DNA of 35,513 bases. Source: Arthrobacter terricola (lineage in GTDB: Bacteria; Actinomycetota; Actinomycetes; Actinomycetales; Micrococcaceae). The notes below the pieces were generated by a model. The model saw only the letters and a list, made by a program, of their open reading frames with translations, searched no databases and was not told where the DNA came from. Both the position numbers and the translations under genes were made by a program. Positions 24,787 through 32,706 of the stretch are shown here, one piece after another (within the stretch, counting starts at the first letter, position 1; each line of letters begins with the position of its first letter). The DNA is taken from contig NZ_SMRU01000038.1 of assembly GCF_004354015.1 (NCBI RefSeq), positions 1-35,513 of the forward strand, read 5' to 3'.

Positions 24787-26154
24787 TTACTTGGACTTGT
24801 ACTTGTCGCCGACCTTTTGGGCGGCGTCCTGGCCCTTCGCGAGGGCATCGGCAACGGAGCCTTGGCCTGCGATGGCCGAGCTGATGCCTTGGGAGACGGT
24901 GGTACCAAGGTCGGCGAATTCGGGGATGCCTACGAACTGGACACCGATGGCCGGCCGCGGCTGCACTCCCGGGTTCTTCGGGTCAGCGTTCAAGATGGCA
25001 GTCTTCTCCGCTTCGAAGAACGGGGCAGCCTTCTGGAAGTCGGCGTTCTCATAGGTGGAGGACCGCTTTCCGGACGGAACCTTCGCCCAGCCCAGCTTCG
25101 ACGCCACCAGGTTCTCGTATTTGCTGGAACTTGCCCAGGCGATGAACTTCCCGGCAGCGTCCTGCTTCTTCGACGCGGCCTGCACGCCCCAGGACCACGT
25201 CCACAGCCAGCCGGAGGATTTGGTTTCCTTCACCGGGGCCTGGACGTAGCCGATCTTGCCCTTGACGGGTGAATCGGCGGCTTCAAGGGAGCCGCCGGCG
25301 GAGGAGGCGTCGTACCACATGGCGGTCTTGCCTTGGGTCATGTTGTTCAAGCACTCGGTGAATCCGGCCTGGGCTGCACCTGCCTCGCCGTGGTTGCGGA
25401 CCAGGTCAACGTAGAACTGGGTGGCAGCGGTGAATTCGGGGGCATTGACCTTCGCGTTCCAGTCCTTGTCGAACCACGTTCCGCCGAAGGTGTTCACGAC
25501 CGTTGTCAACGGGGCGAAGAGCTGGCCCCAGCCCGGCTGGCCGCGCAGGCAGATCCCCTTCATTCCCGGGGCGGCGCCATCGGCCTTGGCCGCCAGGTTG
25601 GCGACTTGGTCCCACGTGGGGTTCGCCGGCATCGTCAGGCCCTTGGCTTCAAAGATGTCCTTGCGGTACATCAGCAGGGAGGACTCGCCGTAGAACGGTT
25701 CACCGTACAGTTTGCCGTCCTTGCCGGTCAGGGACGCCGTGTAGGCGGGAAGAATGTCCGCCTGGTTGAAGTCCGGGTTCTTGGCCACGGTGTCATCCAG
25801 GGGTGCCAGCCATTTGTTCGCCGAGTAGAACGGGATCTCGTAGTTGGACAGCGACGCGACATCGTATTGTCCGGCCTGGCTGGAGAATTCCTGGCTGATC
25901 TTCGCCCGGACGTCGTTTTCCGGCAGGACGGTGAAGTTGACCTTGATGCCGGTGTCCTTGGTGAAGTTGTCCGCAGTGAGCTTCTGCAGGTCCTCCATTT
26001 GCGGGTTGTTCACCATCAGGACGTTGATGCTGTTCGCGTCGCCGCCCGCGGCCGATCCCCCGCCGGCGCCCGAGCACGCGGTCAGGGTCATTGCCGCAGC
26101 GGCAATGATGGCGGTGGGTATGGCGATCTTGCGAATACTGCTTTGTACTTTCAC
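24787..26154 (-). CDS. Extracellular solute-binding lipoprotein of ABC importer, system 2
   Basis: This 455-residue membrane-anchored binding protein has a basic start (MKVQSSIRK), a hydrophobic core and the lipobox TLTAC with lipidated Cys27. GTG 26154 is chosen because AGGAG lies 6 bases upstream and it gives a proper signal peptide; the frame is open to 26271. From about residue 35 it is a close match to the system 1 protein, including GWLWTWSWGVQAASKKQDAA. It is the first gene of the second operon, followed by two permeases, two dehydrogenases and an FGGY kinase. The ligand is unknown. Confidence 0.9.
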   Translation of the reverse strand: MKVQSSIRKIAIPTAIIAAAAMTLTACSGAGGGSAAGGDANSINVLMVNNPQMEDLQKLTADNFTKDTGIKVNFTVLPENDVRAKISQEFSSQAGQYDVASLSNYEIPFYSANKWLAPLDDTVAKNPDFNQADILPAYTASLTGKDGKLYGEPFYGESSLLMYRKDIFEAKGLTMPANPTWDQVANLAAKADGAAPGMKGICLRGQPGWGQLFAPLTTVVNTFGGTWFDKDWNAKVNAPEFTAATQFYVDLVRNHGEAGAAQAGFTECLNNMTQGKTAMWYDASSAGGSLEAADSPVKGKIGYVQAPVKETKSSGWLWTWSWGVQAASKKQDAAGKFIAWASSSKYENLVASKLGWAKVPSGKRSSTYENADFQKAAPFFEAEKTAILNADPKNPGVQPRPAIGVQFVGIPEFADLGTTVSQGISSAIAGQGSVADALAKGQDAAQKVGDKYKSK

Positions 26155-26272
26155 AGGATTCTCCTGGTCGTGATTCCGTTGGGATTTTGGCAATGCGGTA
26201 GCAGGGCCAATGCATTGCGGTGCTGCCGCAGGGGCAGGATCAAGGGAGCGGGCCGCCGACGGACCCGCCAAA

Positions 26273-27037
26273 CTAGGCCTGGATGATGTCCACGCCTACA
26301 CGCCGAAACGGTTGCAGCAGGCTGTCTGCCACGCCCCGTTCCGTGACCAGTGCATCAAGGTCGTGAAGGTCGGCGAACTTGATGCTCGAGTCGATTCCAA
26401 GCTTGGTGTGGTCGGCGAGAACCACGGTCCGGCGGCTGGCCGCGACGGCGGCCGCCTTGACAGCGGCGACGGTCGAATCCGGGCAGGTGAGTCCGTGTTT
26501 GCCCGTCGCCCCGTTCGTGCCGAGGAAGGCAACATCAAGAACCAGTCGGGACAGCATGCCGGTGGCCCAGTGGTCCACGGCGCCCAGGTTGTTCCCCCGG
26601 ACCCGTCCGCCGAGGATAAGGACGGTCAGCAGGGGGTTGGGTGCCAGCTTGCACGCCACGGGAAGGGAACTGGTGACCACGGTCATTGGCCGCGAGGGAT
26701 TCAGGGCATCGGCGAACGCCGCCGTGGTGGTTCCCTCGTCAATAAAAATAGACTCAGCGTCATCCAGCAGTTCCAGCGCCGCCTGGGCCAGGCGGGCCTT
26801 CTCCTCCGGGTGCGCAGCACCGCGCTCGATGAGCGAGTTCTCGAAGCCGAGCTTCTCCACGGGAATGGCTCCCCCGTGCACCCGGCGGACAAGTCCGCGC
26901 TTCTCCAGATGAGTCAGGTCGCGCCGTACGGTCTCGACTGCTACGCCAAGCTGGGAGGCGACGTCCGGAACGTCGATCCTGCCGGCCGTACGCGCATTTT
27001 CGAGCATCCACCGCTGGCGCTCTACTGGGTACATCAT
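26273..27037 (-). CDS. DeoR-family transcriptional regulator (A)
   Basis: This 254-residue sugar-responsive repressor has an N-terminal winged helix-turn-helix (IDVPDVASQLGVAVETVRRD) followed by the family hallmark VHGGAIPV. The C-terminal sugar-phosphate sensing domain has FIDEGTTTAAFADAL, VTSSLPVA and FLGTNGATGKHGLTCPD. Two adjacent ATGs (27037 and 27034) fit; the frame is open to 27142 but without a good start. It lies just upstream of the second transporter operon in the same direction and downstream of the aldolase gene. It probably controls one or both. The ligand is likely a phosphorylated sugar from that pathway. Confidence 0.87.
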   Translation of the reverse strand: MMYPVERQRWMLENARTAGRIDVPDVASQLGVAVETVRRDLTHLEKRGLVRRVHGGAIPVEKLGFENSLIERGAAHPEEKARLAQAALELLDDAESIFIDEGTTTAAFADALNPSRPMTVVTSSLPVACKLAPNPLLTVLILGGRVRGNNLGAVDHWATGMLSRLVLDVAFLGTNGATGKHGLTCPDSTVAAVKAAAVAASRRTVVLADHTKLGIDSSIKFADLHDLDALVTERGVADSLLQPFRRVGVDIIQA

Positions 27038-27100
27038 CGTTGCCCGTCTGTTCTCGTTTGTGACTGTTAGTGCATGTCCTGCCCTTCGATCATCCCATCC

Positions 27101-27116
27101 TGTGACTGCTGTCACT
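27101..27116. promoter_or_regulatory. CRP-like palindrome upstream of DeoR gene A
   Basis: TGTGACTGCTGTCACT matches the CRP-family pattern TGTGA-N6-TCAC(A/T), with arms GTGAC and GTCAC. It lies 64 bases before the DeoR start and between that gene and the aldolase stop. A GlxR/Crp-type regulator linking the polyol genes to carbon status is plausible but unproven. Confidence 0.45.
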
Positions 27117-27195
27117 ACAGATTTTCGAAACGGGCAGTCCAAGCGGGTATCTCGGGCAGAACCGGGCAGTCACATTCAGGGACCGCCGTCGGCGG

Positions 27196-28050
27196 TCAGC
27201 GGTCGGCCGTATTTGCCGCGCCGGCCAAAACCCGAAGGGCGTGGGCTACCGTGCAGGCCACGGCTTCCCTCGAGAGGGCGAAGTACTTGCGCGGATCCAC
27301 GACCGAGGGATTCGCGTCAAGGAACCCGCGGGTCGCTGCGGTGTAGGCAATGTTCAAGGCAGTCCCGATGTTGATCTTGACCATGCCTTCCTGGGCGGCC
27401 AGGGCCATTTCGGCGTCGGGGACTCCGGAGGAACCATGGAGGACCAGAGGCACATCGAGTGCGGCCTTGAGCGCCTTGATCAGTTCGTGGTCCAGCGCTG
27501 CGGACTTTGAGGTCATGGCGTGCGACGACCCGACCGCCACGGCAAGCGCCGCGACGCCGGTGGCCTCGACGAACTGGAACGCTTCCTGCGGGTCGGTCCG
27601 GACGCCGGGGGCATGGGCGCCGTCCTTGCCCCCGATCTCCCCCAGCTCCGCCTCGATCCAGATGCCGTGCTGTCGGCCCCATTGCACGGCACCCTTGGTT
27701 CGAGCGACATTTTCCTCGTAAGCGAAGGCTGCGCCGTCATACATCACCGAGCTGGCTCCAAGCTCCGGGGCGAGCTTCATCAGCGCCGCATCGGTGATGT
27801 GATCCAGGTGCAGTGAAATGTCTGCGTTCGAATGGCTGGCGACGGCCGTACTGGCCGCCGCGATCGCATAAGGCGAACCGTGGTACTTCACCGCGTTTTC
27901 GCTCAGCTGCATGATCACCGGAAGACCGGCCCGCTCTGCGCCCATGGCAATGCCTTCAGCATGTTCGAGCGTGATGACGTTGAACGCGGCGACTGCGCGA
28001 CGCTCGCGGAGCGCCTGGGCAACAAGTTCGCCTGTAGGAACCAAGGGCAT
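27196..28050 (-). CDS. Class II (zinc) ketose-bisphosphate aldolase, KbaY/GatY-like
   Basis: This 284-residue TIM-barrel aldolase splits a ketose bisphosphate into dihydroxyacetone phosphate and an aldehyde. It has AAFNV near 21-25, HLDHITD (Asp83, zinc His84), EAELGEIGGKDG (133-144), GSSHAM (zinc His177) and VLHGSSGVPD (zinc His205). The size and motifs place it with the KbaY/GatY/LacD-sized group rather than the longer Fba at 30453. The usual G-T-x-H-G after the barrel is GSSHAM here, a small departure. ATG 28050 has GAGGAG upstream. It is divergent from a 1-phosphofructokinase-like kinase, which could make its bisphosphate substrate. Confidence 0.87.
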   Translation of the reverse strand: MPLVPTGELVAQALRERRAVAAFNVITLEHAEGIAMGAERAGLPVIMQLSENAVKYHGSPYAIAAASTAVASHSNADISLHLDHITDAALMKLAPELGASSVMYDGAAFAYEENVARTKGAVQWGRQHGIWIEAELGEIGGKDGAHAPGVRTDPQEAFQFVEATGVAALAVAVGSSHAMTSKSAALDHELIKALKAALDVPLVLHGSSGVPDAEMALAAQEGMVKINIGTALNIAYTAATRGFLDANPSVVDPRKYFALSREAVACTVAHALRVLAGAANTADR

Positions 28051-28085
28051 GGTGGGATCTCCTCAATCTGGGTGTGGGGGTTTGA

Positions 28086-28132
28086 GCTTGCGCTTTCACA
28101 ACATATTGACAGAAAAACAAGAAAGCGCAAGC
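28086..28132. promoter_or_regulatory. Perfect 12-bp inverted repeat operator between aldolase and kinase genes
   Basis: GCTTGCGCTTTC (28086-28097) and GAAAGCGCAAGC (28121-28132) form a perfect inverted repeat with a 23-base A/T-rich spacer. The spacer contains TTGACA (28106-28111), a perfect -35 box for the kinase direction. The arms therefore bracket the promoter, as expected for a repressor that loops or occludes it. A DeoR-family protein, two of which are encoded nearby, is the likely binder. This is inferred from position and symmetry. Confidence 0.8.
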
Positions 28133-28205
28133 ATGTACAGATAAGCGCAGACACCTCGTTCGTCCTCAGCGCACGCCGAAACCAACCCCTCGAAGTGGAG
28201 CAGCT

Positions 28206-29225
28206 GTGATTATCACGGTCACCCCCAGTCCCGCCATCGACTGGACCGTCAACGTCGATTCCTTTGAATTCGCGGCCGTGAACCGCGTCGCGTCCAGGAC
28301 CCGGGAGCCCAGCGGCAAGGGCATCAACGTCTCTGTGGCGCTCCATCGCAACGGTGTGCCGACCGCTGCGATTTTCCCCGCGGGTGGGGACACGGGACGA
28401 TTCATGGCCGGAGACCTGCGCAGGCAAGGCATCGAGATCATTCCGGTCGAATCACCCCGCGACGTACGGACGAACATCACCCTGATCGTCCCCGGGCAGA
28501 GCGGCACCAAGATCAACGAACCCGGCGAACCATTGGAACCCGAAGTGATGGAGTCCCTGCGCACCGCCTGTGAAGACGCTCTACTAGCCGCAGATGCAGC
28601 CAATCAGGGAAGTCCGGTCATGCTTGCCATCTGCGGAAGCCTTCCACCGGAAACACCGGAATGGTTCCACAGCGGCATGATTGAAGTTGGACGCCAAGCA
28701 AGGGCCATAGTCATCGTGGACGCATCCGGCGATGTCCTGCGCAGGGCCATCCCCGAAAAACCGGACCTCATCAAGCCCAACGTGCATGAACTGGCAGAGG
28801 AAACCGGCCACAGCATCGAAACCCTGGGCGACGTTTCAGAAGCGGCTCAGGAACTGCGCCGCCGCGGCGCAGGGGCGGTCCTGGCCAGTCTGGGCGGCGA
28901 CGGAATGATGCTCGTTGACGCCGACGGCGCCATCCATGGAACGGCAACCGACATCGCCGTCGTCAATACGGTCGGCGCCGGGGACGCGGCACTGGCCGGA
29001 TACCTCGCGGGCCTCGATCAAAGGCTGGACCGGGCAGCCTGCTTGGCCAGTGCCCTGGCATACGCTTCCTCCGCCGTCGGACACCAAACAACCCTTTTTG
29101 ACGTCGACCCGCACATTGCCGAACGAGTCACTGTCACGGACGCCTTCGACCGGGATCGCAGGCTGTCCGAGCCGGCGCTTGCTCAAATGACCCAAGACAG
29201 CCGTGCCACGGCCGCGGGCACATGA
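28206..29225 (+). CDS. 1-phosphofructokinase-family (PfkB) hexose phosphate kinase
   Basis: This 339-residue PfkB kinase of the FruK/LacC group phosphorylates a sugar phosphate to a bisphosphate. It starts MIITVTPSPAIDWTV and has the sugar-binding EPSGKGINVSVAL (34-46), KPNVHELAEETG and the NTVGAGDAALAG anion-hole motif with its catalytic Asp. These match 1-phosphofructokinase/tagatose-6-phosphate kinase. It is divergent from the aldolase, and the pair could convert ketose-1-phosphates (from the FGGY or PfkB kinases) to trioses. ATG 28206 directly follows a GGAGCAGCTG ribosome-site region. The C-terminus is about 25 residues longer than the usual ~310. Confidence 0.86.
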   Translation: MIITVTPSPAIDWTVNVDSFEFAAVNRVASRTREPSGKGINVSVALHRNGVPTAAIFPAGGDTGRFMAGDLRRQGIEIIPVESPRDVRTNITLIVPGQSGTKINEPGEPLEPEVMESLRTACEDALLAADAANQGSPVMLAICGSLPPETPEWFHSGMIEVGRQARAIVIVDASGDVLRRAIPEKPDLIKPNVHELAEETGHSIETLGDVSEAAQELRRRGAGAVLASLGGDGMMLVDADGAIHGTATDIAVVNTVGAGDAALAGYLAGLDQRLDRAACLASALAYASSAVGHQTTLFDVDPHIAERVTVTDAFDRDRRLSEPALAQMTQDSRATAAGT

Positions 29226-29379
29226 TCTGGACCACTCGGGCGGATGCGAGATAGGGGCGGCCCTCTCCTTCGTCGCTCGCACACTGGTGAAGCCCGAAGT
29301 GCGCACCACCTACTGGAAGCCGATTCGGCGGAAAAGCGTCTTCTCACTCTTCGGCGACCACGTCCGCGCAGACCCCTAG
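29224..29379 (+). other. Protein-like fragment without a start
   Basis: Overlapping the kinase stop, another frame reads DLDHSGGCEIGAALSFVART and continues LVKPEVRTTYWKPIRRKSVF to a TAG at 29377-29379. It looks like a genuine protein C-terminus (mixed hydrophobic and basic residues, good codon use) but has no start codon here. I do not recognise it. It may be a leftover from a gene deleted between the kinase and the terminator, or chance. Confidence 0.3.
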
Positions 29380-29400
29380 CCGACCTCAACCATCGACGGC

Positions 29401-29449
29401 CCAAAGGAACGGCCTCTGTCCAAAACAGGGGCCGTTCCATCCCCTTTGG
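29401..29449. terminator. Bidirectional terminator between kinase and DeoR gene B
   Basis: GGAACGGCC (29406-29414) pairs with GGCCGTTCC (29430-29438). An inner CTGT/ACAG extension lies after one mismatch, and an outer CCAAAGG/CCTTTGG pair flanks it. It sits between two convergent genes, 7 bases from the DeoR stop, and A- and T-containing flanks on both sides suit termination from both directions. Confidence 0.8.
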
Positions 29450-29455
29450 CCGATC

Positions 29456-30244
29456 CTAGACGCACTCAATCGTCAAACCCGCGGATTCCAGAGCGGTCTT
29501 ATCCCCTTGGTTCAATCCGGAATCAGTGATCAATAGGTCAATATCGGCAATGGTGGCATGTTGTGCCGTACTGACCACTCCCACTTTGCTGTGATCAGCG
29601 AGGAGGATCCGGCGCCGCGCTGCGGAGAGCATCGCCCTCTTTACCAACGCCTCAGACGGGTCGGGCGTCGTCATACCGCGTTTGGCGGAAATGCCGTTGG
29701 TGCCCAAGAAAGCCAGGTCAACGTTCACCTCACTCAATGAACGCAGCGCCCAGTCGTCAACGTCCGCCAAGGTCCGGCTGCGGAGCCGACCCCCGATCAG
29801 GTAAACCGTCACCAGGGGGCGCGAGACCAGCGAAAGGGCTATGGGAAGCGTGTTGGTGTACACCGATAGCTCGCGGTCCCCCGGAAATATCTCTGCCAGC
29901 TTCTCGGTCGTGGAACCCGCGTCGATGAGCACGGAACCGTGATCGGGCAAGTGGCCTAAGGCAGCGCGGACAATCCGAGCCTTTTCAGCCGAGTATTCGG
30001 TTCGCGTTGAGACCGCCGGCTCAAATGAAGCAGTATCCACCGGGATGGCTCCCCCATGGATTCGTTTCAACTGGCCGTGCCGCTCCAGCTGGATCAGGTC
30101 GATCCGGATGGTCTCCCGGGTAACCCCGAGGTCGGTGGCCAATTGGGCAGAGTCAACCCTGCGTTCAGTGCGCAACTTAAGGAGGATCGCCTGGTGGCGC
30201 TGATCGGCGTAAGCGGCCCGCCCTGCGTCTTCTTTGATAGTCAT
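29456..30244 (-). CDS. DeoR-family transcriptional regulator (B)
   Basis: This 262-residue DeoR repressor has the helix-turn-helix at about residues 30-55 (SAQLATDLGVTRETIRIDLI) followed by IHGGAIPVD. Its sensor domain includes LIDAGSTTEKLAEIF, YTNTLPIAL and FLGTNGISAKRGMTTPDPSE. ATG 30244 (MTIKED) is preferred because AAGGAAGA lies upstream; the frame is open to 30286. It is divergent from fba-glpX, so it probably represses these genes and its own in response to a sugar phosphate. It is a paralogue of regulator A but clearly diverged, particularly in the DNA-reading helix. Confidence 0.87.
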   Translation of the reverse strand: MTIKEDAGRAAYADQRHQAILLKLRTERRVDSAQLATDLGVTRETIRIDLIQLERHGQLKRIHGGAIPVDTASFEPAVSTRTEYSAEKARIVRAALGHLPDHGSVLIDAGSTTEKLAEIFPGDRELSVYTNTLPIALSLVSRPLVTVYLIGGRLRSRTLADVDDWALRSLSEVNVDLAFLGTNGISAKRGMTTPDPSEALVKRAMLSAARRRILLADHSKVGVVSTAQHATIADIDLLITDSGLNQGDKTALESAGLTIECV

Positions 30245-30301
30245 GCGAAAAGCTCTTCCTTTCGGAAAATCAACGGCGAAGTCCATCCTGCCATTCGGAA
30301 C

Positions 30302-30325
30302 GGCAAAACGTTGTTTGCGTTTGCC
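30302..30325. promoter_or_regulatory. Inverted repeat in the DeoR-B/fba divergent promoter
   Basis: GGCAAA (30302-30307) and TTTGCC (30320-30325) are separated by 12 bases. Additional ACG/CG symmetry suggests a slightly imperfect longer repeat. It lies between the DeoR start and the fba promoter and is a candidate operator for DeoR B. Confidence 0.45.
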
Positions 30326-30344
30326 TGTAATTCACTGCACAAGC

Positions 30345-30373
30345 TTGGTTTCATCCTAGCCCGCCTCTACCAT
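30345..30373 (+). promoter_or_regulatory. Probable sigma-70 promoter of fba-glpX
   Basis: TTGGTT (30345-30350), a 17-base spacer and TACCAT (30368-30373) fit a vegetative promoter. They would give a leader of about 72 bases before fba. The candidate operator lies 20 bases upstream. Confidence 0.5.
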
Positions 30374-30452
30374 TGAAGGGCGACAACGGCACTCTTAGTG
30401 CCTGCGCATCCATGTTGAACGCGGCCCGCGCGGCCGCCCGTGAGGAGTTTCC

Positions 30453-31472
30453 ATGCCCATCGCAACCCCAGAGATTTACTCCGAGATGATCGACCGCGCG
30501 AAGGCCGGTGGATACGCGTTCCCGGCAGTGAACGTCACCTCGTCGCAGACCTTGAACGCCGCCATCCGCGGCTTTGCCGAGGCTGAGTCGGACGGCATCA
30601 TCCAGGTCTCCACCGGTGGTGCGGCTTACTGGTCCGGCGCTTCCGTCAAGGACATGGTTGCTGGCTCCCTGGGCTTCGCGGCTTTCGCCCGCGAGGTCGC
30701 GAAGAACTACAACGTGAACATCGCCCTGCACACGGACCACTGCCCGCAGGACAAGCTGGCTGATTTCGTCCTGCCGCTGCTGGCTGCTTCCGAGGAAGCC
30801 GTCAAGGCCGGCAAGGACCCGATCTTCAACTCGCACATGTGGGATGGCTCGCACGAGACCCTGGAAGACAACCTGCGGATCGGCCGTGAACTCCTGGAGC
30901 GTGCGGCTGCGGCCAAGATCATCCTCGAGGTTGAAATCGGCACGGTCGGCGGCGAGGAAGACGGCGTCGAGAACGAGATCAACGAGAAGCTCTACACCAC
31001 CACCGCAGACGCCCTCGCCACCATCGAGGCACTCGGAGCGGGCGAGAACGGCCGCTACCTGACCGCCCTGACCTTCGGCAACGTCCACGGCGTGTACAAG
31101 CCGGGCAACGTCAAGCTCCGCCCGGAACTGCTCAAGCAGATCCAGGCCGAGGTCGGTGCCAAGATCGGCAAGGAAAACCCGTTCGACCTCGTCTTCCACG
31201 GCGGCTCCGGCTCCACCGAGCAGGAAATCGCGGACGCCGTTTCCTACGGCGTCATCAAGATGAACATCGACACGGACACCCAGTACGCGTTCACCCGCCC
31301 GGTTGCCGGACACATGTTCGCCAACTACGACGGCGTCCTGAAGGTCGACGGCGAAATGGGCAACAAGAAGACCTACGACCCCCGCGTCTGGGGAGCCTCC
31401 GCCGAGGCCGGCATGGCTGCCCGCATCGTGGAAGCCGCCAAGCAGCTCGGTTCGGTCGGCAAGACCTTCTAA
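30453..31472 (+). CDS. fba: Class II fructose-bisphosphate aldolase
   Basis: This 339-residue zinc aldolase interconverts fructose-1,6-bisphosphate with glyceraldehyde-3-phosphate and dihydroxyacetone phosphate. Family blocks are FPAVNVTSSQTLNAAIRGFA, LHTDHCPQDKL (zinc His and catalytic Asp), EVEIGTVGGEEDGV, FGNVHGVYKPG and VFHGGSGST with two further zinc histidines, and NIDTDTQYAFTRP. ATG 30453 has GAGGAG upstream. The codon use is strongly biased to preferred C-ending codons, as in a highly expressed gene. Its stop overlaps the glpX start (TAATG). It is longer than the KbaY-like aldolase at 27196 and of the standard Fba long type. Confidence 0.95.
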   Translation: MPIATPEIYSEMIDRAKAGGYAFPAVNVTSSQTLNAAIRGFAEAESDGIIQVSTGGAAYWSGASVKDMVAGSLGFAAFAREVAKNYNVNIALHTDHCPQDKLADFVLPLLAASEEAVKAGKDPIFNSHMWDGSHETLEDNLRIGRELLERAAAAKIILEVEIGTVGGEEDGVENEINEKLYTTTADALATIEALGAGENGRYLTALTFGNVHGVYKPGNVKLRPELLKQIQAEVGAKIGKENPFDLVFHGGSGSTEQEIADAVSYGVIKMNIDTDTQYAFTRPVAGHMFANYDGVLKVDGEMGNKKTYDPRVWGASAEAGMAARIVEAAKQLGSVGKTF

Positions 31473-32470
31473 TGTCCGACGTCACGACTGCCGCACATAT
31501 CCAGCCAGACCGCAACCTTGCTCTGGACCTCGTCCGCGTCACCGAAGCGGCAGCAATAGCCGCAGGCCAATGGGTGGGCCGCGGAGACAAGAACGCCGCC
31601 GACGGCGCCGCTGTCGACGCCATGCGGTCCTTCCTCTCCACCGTCCGGTTCGACGGCACAGTCGTGATCGGCGAAGGAGAAAAGGACGAAGCCCCCATGC
31701 TCTTCAACGGCGAGAAAGTCGGCGAAGGCTCCGGTCCGGCCTGCGATGTGGCCGTCGATCCGGTGGACGGAACCCGGCTCACGGCCCTCGGCATGAACAA
31801 TGCACTGGCTGTCCTTGCCGTCACGGAGCGGGGCGCGATGTTCGATCCATCGGCCGTGTTCTACATGGAAAAGCTCGTCACAGGACCCGAAGCAGCGGAT
31901 CTCGTTGACCTTCGCCTTCCCGTCGCACAGAACCTTCACCTCATCGCCAAGGCCAAGGGGGTCAAGACCAGCCAGCTGACCGTCGCCGTCCTGGATCGAC
32001 CACGCCACCAAGGCCTCATCGAGGAAATCCGGGCGGCCGGGGCACGGACAAAATTCATCCTTGACGGCGACGTCGCCGCCGCCATTGCCGCCTGCCGCCC
32101 AGGCACCGGCGTTGACGCGATGATGGGAACCGGCGGGACTCCGGAGGGCATTGTTGCCGCGTGCGCCATCAAGACTCTCGGCGGAGTCATCCAGGGCCGG
32201 CTAGCCCCGCAAGATGACAAGGAACGGGCCACGGCCGCCGACGCCGGTCACGACCCGAGCCGGATCCTCGGCACAGGCGACCTCGTCCGAAGTGACAACT
32301 GCTACTTCGCGGCGACAGGCATTACAGATGGTGACCTTCTCAGGGGCGTCCGGTATGCCAAATCGACGATAACCACCGAATCGCTCGTTATGCGTTCCCG
32401 ATCCGGTACGATCCGCACCGTCGACGGTGAACACCATCTGGAGAAGTGGGACCAGTACGACCCGAAATAA
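31472..32470 (+). CDS. glpX: Class II fructose-1,6-bisphosphatase
   Basis: This 332-residue GlpX-type phosphatase removes the 1-phosphate of fructose-1,6-bisphosphate in gluconeogenesis. Visible motifs are the metal-binding GEGEKDEAPMLFNGEKVG (66-83) and DPVDGTR (about 95), TGGTPEG and RSGTIRTVDGEHH near the end. It is translationally coupled to fba (TAATG) and followed by a strong terminator, so fba-glpX is a two-gene unit. In a polyol-degrading region it would allow hexose phosphate synthesis from trioses. Residues 1-60 carry the family's helical start (ALDLVRVTEAAAIAAGQWVG). Confidence 0.95.
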   Translation: MSDVTTAAHIQPDRNLALDLVRVTEAAAIAAGQWVGRGDKNAADGAAVDAMRSFLSTVRFDGTVVIGEGEKDEAPMLFNGEKVGEGSGPACDVAVDPVDGTRLTALGMNNALAVLAVTERGAMFDPSAVFYMEKLVTGPEAADLVDLRLPVAQNLHLIAKAKGVKTSQLTVAVLDRPRHQGLIEEIRAAGARTKFILDGDVAAAIAACRPGTGVDAMMGTGGTPEGIVAACAIKTLGGVIQGRLAPQDDKERATAADAGHDPSRILGTGDLVRSDNCYFAATGITDGDLLRGVRYAKSTITTESLVMRSRSGTIRTVDGEHHLEKWDQYDPK

Positions 32471-32474
32471 TGAA

Positions 32475-32504
32475 AAGGAGCCCGGCTGTCAGACCGGGCT
32501 CCTT
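32475..32504 (+). terminator. Strong terminator after glpX
   Basis: AAGGAGCCCGG (32475-32485) pairs perfectly with CCGGGCTCCTT (32494-32504) over an 8-base loop, starting 5 bases after the glpX stop. An A-rich start and T-containing end fit an intrinsic terminator. Confidence 0.88.
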
Positions 32505-32706
32505 GCATTTCCGGTGCGGGCAACCTGCTACGGAGGGCCTCCTTCACCACTTTGACCCCCTCCTGTTCCGGAGTCTGGGCCACCGCCGCGATGATCATGT
32601 CGCCGTAGAAGATCTCCTCCAAGGACGGATCTTCCCCATCACAGCAAGCCAACGCGAAGCGCGGAATTGCCAAAAGGCATGTCGCGACGCCGGATCGTCA
32701 ACGATA

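Noticed and set aside
27131..27169. CGGGCAG occurring three times upstream of DeoR gene A
   Set aside because: Irregular spacing (22 and 10 bases) and a G+C-rich heptamer make chance likely.
32302..32673. Minus-strand frame with a protein-like start (ALACCDGEDPSLEEIFYGDM)
   Set aside because: It runs through the glpX terminator and antisense into glpX, has no ribosome site and no recognisable family. A gene remnant downstream of the HigA-like gene is possible but not supportable.
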